Assembly (NCBI GenBank): GCA_030435675.1
Contig: CM059624.1
Span: forward strand, 12,300,769-12,364,768
Direction of reading: 5' to 3'
DNA from: Steinernema hermaphroditum
Lineage: Eukaryota; Nematoda; Chromadorea; Rhabditida; Steinernematidae
Length of the DNA: 64,000 nt
The position numbers and the translations under genes were made by a program. The notes beneath the pieces are model-generated. The model was given only the letters and a program-made list of their open reading frames with translations. It made no database searches and was not told where the DNA came from. Of the stretch, positions 1 to 9,850 are shown in pieces (the stretch's first letter is position 1; every line of letters starts with the position of its first letter).

Positions 1-1070
1 TCAACGATGACCCCATTGTATCTTAGACTTGTCCTACTTCTTATGAATGGTTACGGTCCTTTCTTGGAACTTGATGACATGAAAACGGTGAGTGGAGCAA
101 TAAAATGCTGTATATAGTAGTGCAAATACATATACATATACGACTGATACGCGAAACACCCCTCCCCCCAGAAGTCCCCCAAAAATTACAGAACGTGATC
201 CGCCGTTGTGAAAACATTAGAAACTGCTTAAAAAGTCAAAAATCGCATTTCCAACTCACATAGTTTTAATTAAGTTTTAACATGAATTAGCCCTGTTTTA
301 ATGTAAGTCAAGAAAAAAATTAAACTCCAATTCCTATTTTCGTCCAAAAGATAAGACAAAATTTACTGAGCATTCACGATGCAAAAAGATCTTAATCTTG
401 TCTTGTCAAACTTAATTGTATTATAATCCCAAAATCTTGAATTGTTCCAAGGATCACCAGTTCGTTCAAATAGGAACACATGTAGCTATCGACTATATGT
501 GACTGACTCAATTAAACAATTAAACATGGGTTGACTCTCAAAAAATACAGAAGGTCAAGTCCAGCAAGGAATCCAGCATAGCGAAGCAAAGCAAAAATCC
601 AGCAAAAATTTACCCAGGAACGAACGAAGATGTTAATATGCATGTCCGATTTCTATTTGAGAAGTTAGTAAAACAAAATTATGTAAGAGAGAATTACGAG
701 AGAAAGAAGACAATATGTCATAGATCTCGATCTTTGAGCGGGCCAAAATAACCCTGATTAAAGCAATCTACCCAGGAACCCACATGATGAAAAACTTACT
801 AGTCCCTCCAGAAGAAGTCGTGCCCTCCTGGCCCGGCAATCAGTCATCTGTTTTGTAAACAGACATTACAGCGAATCGTTTGTTCTCCACCCCAATCAGC
901 GCAAAAACTCTCTCAAACACGACAGCGCCCGCGAGCGATCGAAATCGAAATTTCTCCGCGCGGCTGTCAGAAGCGCGAAACGGTCGCATCGATCACCACC
1001 CCAAGCAGCTTCCACCTGCCGGCGACAGTTCGACTTCAGGGATATAAATACATCGATCTGAGGGCATACC
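1..1070. other. Non-coding, AT-rich stretch
   Basis: No exon could be supported here. The first 800 bases are AT-rich with scattered stops in all frames. A more GC-rich patch lies at about 880-1070 and leads into the 3' end of the small membrane-protein gene. It may hold that gene's 3' untranslated region. Confidence 0.5.
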
Positions 1071-1334
1071 TTATGCAACGCGCGTCCACCGACGAGAAGG
1101 GCGATTATTCCGGATGGCCGCGTCGCGCACCCCGATCGCATTACCAAAACATACAGAGAAGAAGGATATTATTATAGCCAATAGGGGGAATACTATTACA
1201 CCAAATACTATAAAGATCGAATCTACGGGAATTATGCGATACTGGAAGGGAAATACACGTCACGCGGTAACCGAAGTAAGTGGCAAAGAACGATGGCACA
1301 TCAGATGAGGAATGTGTGGTGATAAGAAACGCAT
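1071..1334 (-). CDS. Putative small membrane protein (77 aa), third gene of a possible operon
   Basis: I do not recognise this protein. Exon 1 runs 1334-1272 and exon 2 runs 1241-1071. The second exon encodes a hydrophobic segment (SIFIVFGVIVFPLLAIIISF) followed by a basic tail ending RRWTRVA, as in a single-pass membrane protein. A TTTCAG acceptor lies 6 bases before the ATG, and the ATG is only about 60 bases beyond the stop of the upstream acyltransferase on the same strand. That spacing is typical of a downstream, trans-spliced operon gene. The proposed intron is 30 nt, shorter than the 42-49 nt usual in this window, so exon 1 is uncertain. Exon 2 is better supported by its strong acceptor and open frame. 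Confidence 0.4.
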
Positions 1335-1392
1335 GTCGACCTGAAATCGGCTTATAAGTAGTTCCAAACGGGGAAACGAGTGATACCTGAGA

Positions 1393-3383
1393 TCACTGAG
1401 CTGTCCGCGGTGGCGTCTGCTCGACCTTGTTCTCGCGCCACTGAGACGCGTTTATCGCAAGCCACTCGATGCCGCCATAGGCGTACTGCGCGCCGACGAA
1501 GACGCCGAAGGCGAAGAGCGTCCAGAAACCTTGGAATGGGTAAGCCCACCAGAAGTAGCTCCAGAAGACGGTGACGAACGCCCAAATCCCGACGATTCCA
1601 TTCTGGATCAGGCGGCTGTTGTCTTTGTGCTGAAAAAAAGGGAATGGAATGTCAGGACTGACAAGCTAGCTACAGTAATACAGAATTGAACTCATTCAAT
1701 ACCATCTGCATCATGACAAAAAATAGGGCTTTTGCTAGAATTTCAGCGTCTCAATAGTTCCCAAACTACATCGCGAATTTCTAACTTCGACGCCACTTCA
1801 AACTTTGCAACAGTGCTCACCTCAAAGGTCTCCGATCCCGCGTGTGTATCCAGCATTCTGCTTTCCTTCGGCTGCGTGTAGAAGCGTCTCAACCGCTCCT
1901 CCTTCCTCTTCCACAACGCGTTCAGCCACTCCACGAGACCTTCATCCGATTCCGGCAGTTCCTCGATGTTCATCTTCCTAACATCGAAATGAATTTCCCT
2001 CGGAGTGGCGCCGAGCTTCGCCAGATCCACTTCCGACTGGACTATCGCATCGTTGTAGGCGACTGTCACGTCGTAGAGGTATTTGATATATCCCACTGAA
2101 CACAGCGGTTACGGTATCTCCATTTTCGGACGGAATGCATACGTTCTCGCATCTTCTGTACCATGAGGACGAAACCCGCCGTTTTCGGATGCAGCACGTA
2201 CTCGTACTGTTGCAGCTGTTTCTCCTCGGCGAACTGGATCATCCGCGCCGTCGCTTTCGGGCACTTATCCGTCCCTTCAGGGAAAAGCAGAATCTAAATT
2301 CGCAAAAACTCAAATGTCATCAATCAGTCCGAGTTAACTGTGCCGTCCCGAGTGCGCTTTACAGCGCTATTAATCAAGGCGCCGATCTGAGATCGGCAGC
2401 CGCACTTTGACCCTTCAAAGCACAGGGAAAGGAGCGAACCTGGTAGCTGTCACCGGTCTTCGCGTAGTATTCCAGCATCTTCGTGATCCGCGATTTATCT
2501 TCGATGAACGAGCGTTGAAGGAAGAGGTACGCGTTGGTGCCCATCGCCCAGCCAGCGCCGGGGACGAAACGCAAAATGCCTTTGAGAGTGATCTTCTCGG
2601 AGATCAGCAGCCATGGGTCCATACGGAAGAGGCAGTTCCAGTAGAAGAGCCAGTCTAATCGCGTGCGGTGGTTCATGATCATAAGGGCTGCTTCAGAATG
2701 GTCGACTTTGTCGCCAGTTACAGTCAGTTTCACATCGAAAATCAGTTCCATGAGGCCCTGAAATGCAAAAGTAGACAGTATACAAAATGAGACATAAATA
2801 TAGACGGATGCTGGAAGGTAGACAGGGACCGTCAGAGAATAGCAGTTGTTTCGCATTTTACTCTATGCAACTAGTTTTGTTTACTTTTCAAACACATTTG
2901 TCTCAAAATGAAAGAGACTGGAGGGCTAGATGCATACGATGTCTACAACACAGCGACAACGTTCCAGCAAACAGTAGACAGGAGCGACACAGACCAAGAC
3001 ATAAATTTATACAGAGGTTGAAAGGTAGGCTGCAACTATAGCTGTTTCCCTTCCAGTGTATTCAATTTTGTTCTGCTTTCCACGCAAAAATCGAAAACAC
3101 TTGACATTCTAGCAAACAGAGACGTACCGACACATGCCACAGACAACTGTCTCTACGATCGGCCACTTACAGAAGGGAGAATGAGCCAGAATCCGACCAG
3201 CCGATCGATAAGCTTCCTCCACCACCGCGGTTTCAGGAAAATCAGCGGGAAAAGTGGCAGCAGGATGTACATCGATCCCAGAAGCGCCGAGAAGAGCATC
3301 GCGACGCAGAAGATGGCTCCGCGGACCTTTTCCGCCGGTCCGGTCTGTGTGACAAGCGGAGGCTCGCCGGGACCCATCGTCAT
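1393..3383 (-). CDS. LCLAT1/ACL-8-type lysophospholipid acyltransferase, downstream copy
   Basis: Five exons (3383-3171, 2757-2440, 2293-2143, 2095-1821, 1629-1393) give 397 residues. The family transfers acyl groups to lysophospholipids such as lysocardiolipin or lysophosphatidylinositol in ER-type membranes. Visible signatures are the NHRTRLDW acyltransferase box (residues about 100-107), the EGT box in LLFPEGTD (about 179-186), VLHPKT, an N-terminal hydrophobic pair, and two C-terminal membrane segments in the last exon. Length and order fit LCLAT1 and C. elegans ACL-8/9/10. The start is the first ATG after a TTTCAG acceptor; an in-frame TTG lies upstream but is unlikely. Exons 2, 3 and 5 match the neighbouring paralogue in length exactly (318, 151 and 237 nt), so the pair arose by tandem duplication. 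Which of the worm paralogues it corresponds to cannot be told. Confidence 0.9.
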
Positions 3384-3594
3384 CTGGCACTTCTGACCTG
3401 AAATCCACTCCGTGATCAATAATGTTCAGCACTTTTCCATAGAATATTTAACAGCTCAATACCGTAATGTCGCGAAAACACAGCACAACAATGGCAAAAT
3501 GTGTGTATTATTAGTTATGGAATAGAAACTCTTTCGAGATCACGAGCATCTGACTAAAACAAGCAACAGTAGTAATAAATAATAACAACTATAA

Positions 3595-5452
3595 CTATTG
3601 AATCTTTGGTGTTTCGTTAGATCTTTCGAAGAAGAACCGCCGCCCGTAGAACCATTCCATAAAGAGGAACTCGACGCCGCCGTGACACACGAAGGCGTAC
3701 ACGTAGAAAACGATGGCAGTGACGATGTAGAGATCGACTAGAAGACTGCTAAACGCGAAGTAAACCCACATGGCTGAGGTTAGCACCCATATTAAGAAAG
3801 CGACAATATAACCGACACCGCGGGTTTCAATCTAAATACGCTATTCAAGCACCTGAACAAAAACTCGCGTCCTACAGGCCACACAAATCGATCGCCACTA
3901 GGCTCTAGCCTCCTCTTCTCAGGGTTTTCTTCCGCATAAAACTCTTTCAGCCGCTGCTCCTTCGTCTTCCACAGATCGAGAAGCCACTTCGATCCGCGCT
4001 GCTCGGCTTCCACCTTAGTCGACTTCTCTCCAATCACGTCAGAAATTCGATGTTTGCACACGTCGAAATGAACGGACTCCGGGAAGCTTCCCGTTTTGCA
4101 CAACTCCACCTCATTGCAGACTATGGAGTGCGCGTAAGCGACGGTGACATCGTAGACGTAATCTATGTAGTTATCTGCAAAGGATGTACTTTCAATACAA
4201 CGGTTATCAAAGGGTACAAAGGTAGCGGCTGTGTCTAATAGACAAAAGGGCGTTATCGTGTGCGACGCAGACAAGACTGGAGACGTGGTTTTGTCGCCAG
4301 CGCACAGCCAGACAATCGAGTTATTTTGGCCTCTCTTAAATAACCAACTGGTTGGAGATTACCCGGCTGGTTGAACAAAGGAGGCAATTAGTGGATGGTG
4401 GGCGTGAGGGAGGGACCAACAAGTGCAACATACTCTTTTTCATCAGCTCAATCAGGTAGTTGAATCCAACTGTTCGTGGATGAAGAACGTAGTCGTACTT
4501 CGGTAATCTGTTCTTCTCTGCATATTCGTGGCTGATTTGAGTGGCGCGTTCACCGCGATCTGTGCCTTCTGGGAAGAGGAGAATCTGAAAGAACGATGTA
4601 ATATGAAAGCAGGAAATGCTAGAAGAGCGGTTCGCGCGAAGCGTGCGAGACCTGTCGCCATTTTCGGAGGGTTATTGATGGGAATAGTCGCCGACTAGTG
4701 AAATTTTTTTCAACTGCGATCAACGTCATTTGGCGCCATTCTTGGTTACGAAAACGGTCGAATCTAATAATCTGACCATTTAGTAAGGAGTTGGAAATGA
4801 AGCTAGCAAAAATTATGTGCAAAATAGGCTCCAAGATCAGCAACAATTCACCACGACAAACGGATGAGTGTTCAACGTATTCAACGCACTTTCGATACCG
4901 CCAAACTAAATTTTACCTGATATTTGTGTTGAGAATCTGCGTAGTATTTGATCATCTGCTCAATGACTTGCTGATCGGCCTGGAAATTCCTCTTCAGGAA
5001 CAAATAACTCCCACATCCCATGGCCCATCCAGCACCGGGAATCTTCTTCAAATCTGCCTTCAGCGAGATCTTCTCGCTGGTCAACAGCCATGGATCCATT
5101 TTGTAGAGCGCGGCCCAAAAGAAGAGCCAATCAAGGCGCGTCCTATGGTTCATGATGATCAGTGCCGGCCGGCCCGTTTCGATCAGATCGCCGGACACAT
5201 GGAACCGCACGCCAAAGACGAATTCGCAGAGACTCTGGAAGCAAAAGAGTTCTTAACATAAAGGGAGAACAAGCAACCTACAGCGGGAAAAGTTAGCCAA
5301 TAGCCGACGAATCGATCGGCACAAAAGCGCCATTTGCGAGGCGCGAAGAAGGCCAACGGCACAAACGGGAAGAGGATGAAGATGGAGCCGAGAAAGGAGG
5401 TTATGAAGAGGAGTGCGCCAAACAGGTAGCCATTGAGAGGTCGGAGATTCAT
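3595..5452 (-). CDS. LCLAT1/ACL-8-type lysophospholipid acyltransferase, upstream copy
   Basis: Five exons (5452-5282, 5234-4917, 4584-4434, 4174-3876, 3831-3595) give 391 residues. The NHRTRLDW box is at about residues 86-93, LLFPEGTD at 165-172, VLHPRT follows, and the last exon carries hydrophobic C-terminal segments. The ATG sits 4 bases after a TTTTCAG acceptor, which suits a spliced leader. The stretch at 3832-3876 that looks like continued coding is best read as a 44-nt intron (GTAGGA..TTTAG), because the joined frame then aligns with the C-terminal exon of the sister gene. The stop lies about 210 bases before the start of the sister gene on the same strand, so the two may be co-transcribed. 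Substrate preference between the copies cannot be read from the sequence. Confidence 0.9.
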
Positions 5453-6017
5453 AGATCTGAAAAGCGCCAGGATGAACGGAACGTAACATGAAAAGTGTGA
5501 AGCGACGCTTTGTAGAAATTATGCAAACATCGACGTCGCTGGAGAACGCCACGGCAATCGATTAGCGCAGATGGCGGGGATGACGCGAGAGGCGCCGAGT
5601 GCCGCGGAGAGCCAAACCTGTCGTGAGCGCGGAAAACACGAGTGATAACGGGCTGGTTCCAAATGGAGAAGAGTGCTCTTTACGTGGACAGGTTGGAGAT
5701 GCCACAGGGATTGCCTTCGGCGTTTCTCCAAATTCCTGCAAATCAATTTGTACTCAAAAGATCAAAATAGGGACTACGTGAAGGTCCAGAACTGAAAGGA
5801 ACCCCATCAGGCCAGTCTAGACAATTCAATGAGGCAAAACTGTCTAGTCGTGTTGGGACACTTAGGAAAATGGAGCCTAAGCCAAAATTACCGTAATTGA
5901 GGTTTTGAACCTACAAACCTTCTGTTTTGAACCATCTCGAATGCATACTACAATGTCTATACAATGTCAAAAATTTGATGTCTATACACTATAGACATCA
6001 AACTTGGTCAACCGGAG

Positions 6018-6075
6018 TAAAGGTCACACGTTCGGCCAGCGTCCGTGTGGTTCTCGAGATGTACGATGAAAAATG
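6018..6075. repeat. Diverged relative of a transposon terminal repeat
   Basis: This stretch (around CACACGTTCGGCCAGCGT) resembles the terminal repeat of the element at 12587-13384 (around CGCACGTTCGGTCAGCGT) over about 55 bases with scattered changes. No matching opposite end was found close by. It is probably a solo or decayed end. Confidence 0.35.
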
Positions 6076-6307
6076 GACACAGAGGCTAGATATGATGATG
6101 TGCAAGAAGATCACCTCCTCATTCACATTGAGCTTGAGGATCCGGAACGACGCCCTGTATTTTTTGTGTAAATCGGATCGGGGGCGCCGCAAACGACGGC
6201 AATTATGCTCGCGTTGCCTAGTTCACACACTTCACAAGACCATTGACCTTCTAGAAAACCGAAGAAAAACGGATTTTGATGGTAGTTTACAGAGTTGAAG
6301 ATTCATA

Positions 6308-6457
6308 CGGGGTGGTTCAAAAAGGCATCTAGACAGAAGTCAGGTCATTTCTGATGGCATCTAGACGTGAGACCGGTCGGAAAACGAAAAGAAGAAATGA
6401 AAGACGACAAAACCGACCGGTCTCTTCTGTTTAGGTGCCTCTTTTTGGGCCACCCTG
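6308..6457. mobile_element. 150-bp hairpin MITE with TA target-site duplication
   Basis: The ends are imperfect inverted repeats (left CGGGGTGGTTCAAAAAGG; right, reversed, CAGGGTGGCCCAAAAAGA) flanked by TA on both sides. The interior holds a second inverted pair, GAGACCGGTCGG and CCGACCGGTCTC, so the whole unit folds into a hairpin. It codes for nothing. TA flanks and end sequence suit a non-autonomous Tc1/mariner-superfamily element. A decayed relative lies at 10626-10903. Confidence 0.7.
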
Positions 6458-6986
6458 TAGATCTGCCACAACTCGATCAAACTACAGTAATTCTCAAGGC
6501 ACCCAAGTCAGAGCCAACAGCCAACTTTTATGGAAAAGGTGTCCGTGCAAGTTCCTTGACCCGGAAAAGATTATCGAGTCGAGCCATAGTTAAGAAACCT
6601 GAAAGAATGCATTTTAGAAGCAGAGCATTTTCGATTTTTTGGAATGACTGCGCAAAGAGGGTAAGCAATCCTAAGGGGTTACTGCAGATAGAGTAATATA
6701 CATAAGTACGAGTAAGCTAGAGTAAGTGTCTGGCCTCTGAATATACCCTCCAAGTAACAATGCACCGGTTTTTGAATGTCTAAAGTAGGGCCTGTGGGGC
6801 ATATGCCTGCGTATCTGCCTACAGTGTTAGAGCAATTTCGAAATCCAAACGAGTCCGAGTCTCGAGTCCGGTCACACGGAGATCACACGTCTAGACACTT
6901 CTCATACTTTTCTGCCGGTGCAAGATGACGCCTGTGCAACGAGACTGTTGGGGACAACAGATAACACGCCGTCCAATGAAGCCGCT

Positions 6987-7082
6987 GGTTCAATTACCCA
7001 AGTTTGAGGTAAACATTAGATCCGCTCTTTCAAATGGAAGTGGTGAGACAAATTTTGGAACTGCGTCTCTTCGGAGATGCTT
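6987..7082 (+). ncRNA. sls-1: SL1 spliced-leader RNA, variant leader
   Basis: The first 22 bases match the nematode SL1 leader except for C instead of T at position 4 (GGTTCAATTACCC...TTTGAG). The leader is followed at once by a GT donor (GTAAACATTA). Downstream are a stem-loop (CCGCT...AGTGG), an Sm-type site AAATTTTGGAA, and a terminal hairpin GCGTCTC-TTCG-GAGATGC. This is the expected order for an SL RNA of about 100 nt. SL RNA donates its leader to the 5' end of mRNAs by trans-splicing. The base change lies in the leader, so use of this copy would be visible on mRNAs. Confidence 0.9.
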
Positions 7083-7406
7083 ATAAATCATAGCCATGCT
7101 ACTTCTACCGGAATGTCTGGTCAGTCGTAGTCTATTCTCATGCATAGGTTGAATGTCTGAAATCTGACCATAACTCAATGAGCGTGCAAGTACCCTCACA
7201 CCGCTTATCGAATGTCTAGAACGGTGATATGCCTCTGGAAGTGTCTACAGTAACTGTCTAGTATTTGTCTAGAACGGTGATATGCCTCTGGAAGTGTCTA
7301 CAGTATCTGTCTAGATTCTGTCTATGCTTCTATGCCGATGTCAGATCACGCCTGTGCAGCGAAATTGTTGGGAGTGGCAGATAACCTGCTGTACAATGCT
7401 GTCTTC

Positions 7407-7502
7407 GGTTTAATTACCCAAGTTTGAGGTATACATTACATCCGCTCTTTCAAATGGAAGTGGTGAAACAAATTTTGGAATTGCGTCTCTTTGGAGATGC
7501 TC
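7407..7502 (+). ncRNA. sls-1: SL1 spliced-leader RNA, canonical leader
   Basis: The leader exon at 7407-7428 is identical to the conserved nematode SL1 leader (GGTTTAATTACCC...TTTGAG) and is followed by the donor GTATACATTA. The middle stem-loop, the Sm-type site AAATTTTGGAA and the 3' hairpin GCGTCTC-TTTG-GAGATGC are all present. It lies 420 bases after the variant copy on the same strand. Upstream bases conserved between the two copies probably include the proximal promoter element. Its presence agrees with the many splice acceptors found just before start codons in this window. Confidence 0.95.
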
Positions 7503-7572
7503 ATAAATCAAGGCCATGCTACATCGAACGGAAAGACTGATCAATGCCAGTCTATTCACAAGCATAAAGTGA

Positions 7573-7640
7573 GTGGCTTATCGATGTTCAGATCGGTATG
7601 GAAGGCTCGAAGCCAGTGGAAGAAGATCTCCTCGAACCAT
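7573..7640 (+). pseudogene. Inverted fragment of the adjacent gustatory-receptor gene
   Basis: About 70 bases on the plus strand (GGCTTATCGATGTTCAGATC ... AGCCAGTGGAAGAAGATCTC) match the intron 4/exon 5 junction of the receptor gene at 8082-9666, which is on the minus strand. The match includes the acceptor and the start of exon 5 with a few mismatches. It is embedded in the spacer after the second SL1 gene, replacing part of the repeat unit. It cannot be translated usefully. Confidence 0.65.
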
Positions 7641-8081
7641 GAACTCTATGAGCTTCAGTGTATCGGTTCACCTCTTATGAAATGTCTAGAGCAGTGGCAT
7701 GCCTCTGGAAGTGTCTCCAGTAACGACCTAGAGGAATTCAGAATACCTATGCACCTCTTTGTCGGGAGTAGCAATCATACAGCTTCTTTATCTATTCATC
7801 CTCAGAAAATTGATACACTCAGTTCGAGTGACTATCGGTCCAACGACGAAAATCTGTCATTCTGCATGCTTCATTGAGTGTTGCTTCTGCAAAACATTAA
7901 CATCTCGTACATGTAACCCTTCCCCAATGTTTATGTTTCTCGCCCTCCCTCACATGATCTATCAAAACAATTTATTAACTCCAAACGAGTTTACCGCACG
8001 CACTTTCACATTCCAGCGCTTTCCACATCACAACCCCCACATGAATGTACACAATCAAATTAACGACTAAACTTCCATCGG

Positions 8082-9666
8082 TCAATTCTTCCGCCTCAAT
8101 TCCAGCAATAACGCCAAAAGTGTGACCATAGCGGAAAGTGTCTAAATGGCGTCCATTTTTAGAATACATTCCGCAGCTAACCGACCGTGAGAATCAGAGG
8201 TTTGGTGACCACGGCGAATCCCCAGATGGAGACGCCCAAATTGGATTGACTCAAATGGGAGAGGAGATATGTGGCAATCTGGTAGATATCTGGTCGATAC
8301 GGTTGCCACACAGAGCGATTGGAGAAGAGAAACTCTTTGGACATGCAGGTCTAGGAAGCATACGGTGTTATCGTTAAAAAATCATATCTTACAGATTTGT
8401 AGAGACTTGCGGGAGTCGCTGTCAGACCCATGAGTTGGACAAAGCAAAAGGCAAGGGATGGAAGGGCGATCAGAATGCTGCTGAAAGTGAAGCCTCCAGC
8501 GGATGAACCCAGAAGGAGAATCGAGAAGATCGTCGTTGGAATGTTTGTGGCCAGCATTATAAAGGCATATTTCTAGAGTGGATAGGAATATCAGAAATCA
8601 GTCTAAGTCTAAGTACCTCAAAAAGACTATCCAAACACCTCACTGCTTTGGCCAACTTTCGGTGTACTTGAACCAGTTCGAGGAGGTCTTCTTCCACTGG
8701 CTTTGAGCCTTCCTTACCGATCTGAATCGAATCGATAAGCCAAAACGTGAACAGGTAAGCCTCTTACATTTCTTATCCTGTGATTGAAGTGGCTAAACTC
8801 GATGTGGGCTGCCTTCGTGCACAGGATGTAAATTGCGAGGACAATCGTCCAAATGGTGAAGTTGTAGATGGCTGTTGTCATTCCGATCAAATAAAGAGGT
8901 CTGTAGTGGTACATCTAGAAGTGGTCGCATAAAAATACTACACTCCTAAGTTCAGATTCTATGCCTATGTTTGAGAGAATGTTTCCGGGATCAACTGATC
9001 ACTGCCTATCTCCATCCTGTTACCAAATCTAATTACCATCTGATTGTAAAGATCAAAGTGCGACGGAGTGATGACGAACCAGCTGAGCGTCGTGTAAATG
9101 ACGAACTCAGCTGTGATGAATCCAATGAGTACGAACATAGCCATGAGAATTCCGTTCAGTCTCTTCATCTTCCGTCTACATCCAGCGAAGTATTGGGCGT
9201 TGTAGAGGAGGTAGAGGAAGTTCTTGAGTGACGATCGTCGTTGCCACGAGCGGATATAGCACTGATCCAGATCGGTTACTTTAAGAGCGCTACTCATTCA
9301 CCTACAGTTGATATGAAGGACTGAAGAATCCAGTTGAGGGCTACGGTAGCGTAGCACATACTGCTTGCATCCACATTTCCTTCTTTGACTCCTTTCCAAA
9401 CGTAGTTGGCCACGTAGCCGAGGTGATAGAGTGCTGGATCGATGAATTATGGCACTTATCCCCTTAGTCACGCACTTACTCTGGATCTGGATGAGCAAAA
9501 AGATGTACTTGTTGATTCTCTTCTCCCTTCGAGGGATCTCCTTTGCAAATCGACACCGCAGAAGACGGAGGAAGACTCGAATTTTGTGCATTTGGACGAA
9601 TAGGCCTTCAGAGGGAAGGTACATCAGGGAGTCCATCTTAACTACGCTGTGCTTGTCATGGATCAT
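8082..9666 (-). CDS. Gustatory-receptor-like 7TM protein A (GUR/LITE-1/EGL-47 type)
   Basis: Eight exons (9666-9480, 9433-9306, 9261-9037, 8914-8768, 8721-8617, 8572-8393, 8350-8186, 8141-8082) give 398 residues, a normal length for the insect/nematode gustatory-receptor superfamily. Several hydrophobic segments are visible. The C-terminal part has the family layout: WGFAVVTKPLILT in the penultimate exon, then a short TM7 exon (TLSAMVTLLALLLELRRKN). The usual TYxxxxxQ motif is altered in TM7 here (VTLLALLLE). Most introns are 42-52 nt; intron 3, at 122 nt, is the exception. The paralogue upstream on the same strand shares exon positions. Family membership rests on the C-terminal pattern and architecture; ligand or light sensing cannot be inferred. 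Confidence 0.75.
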
Positions 9667-9850
9667 TGTGGCTAAAACTCAAATGAGATGCATATACAGG
9701 ATAAAGGGAAGATATCCGTGGCTGCAACCACTCCAGGCAAGCCTAAATAACTACATCAACACAGATTTATTGCGAGCCCCCGTAAGATAAATATGACAAA
9801 CGATCGTAGAGAAGGGGCAAGACACAGGAACAGAAACGGATATATACAAA

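Larger units (their letters stand above)
6900..7740 (+). repeat. Tandem SL1 repeat units (about 420 bp)
   Basis: Two copies of a unit are offset by 420 bases. Each holds an SL1 RNA gene plus shared upstream sequence (for example CGCCTGTGCA.. and ..CAGATAAC) that probably includes the snRNA-type promoter element. The spacer contains a 53-bp unit in tandem at 7213-7318 (TGTCTAGAACGGTGATATGC...) and a third, diverged copy at 7683-7735. I see no 5S rRNA sequence in the spacer, although 5S and SL1 are linked in C. elegans. Confidence 0.75.
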
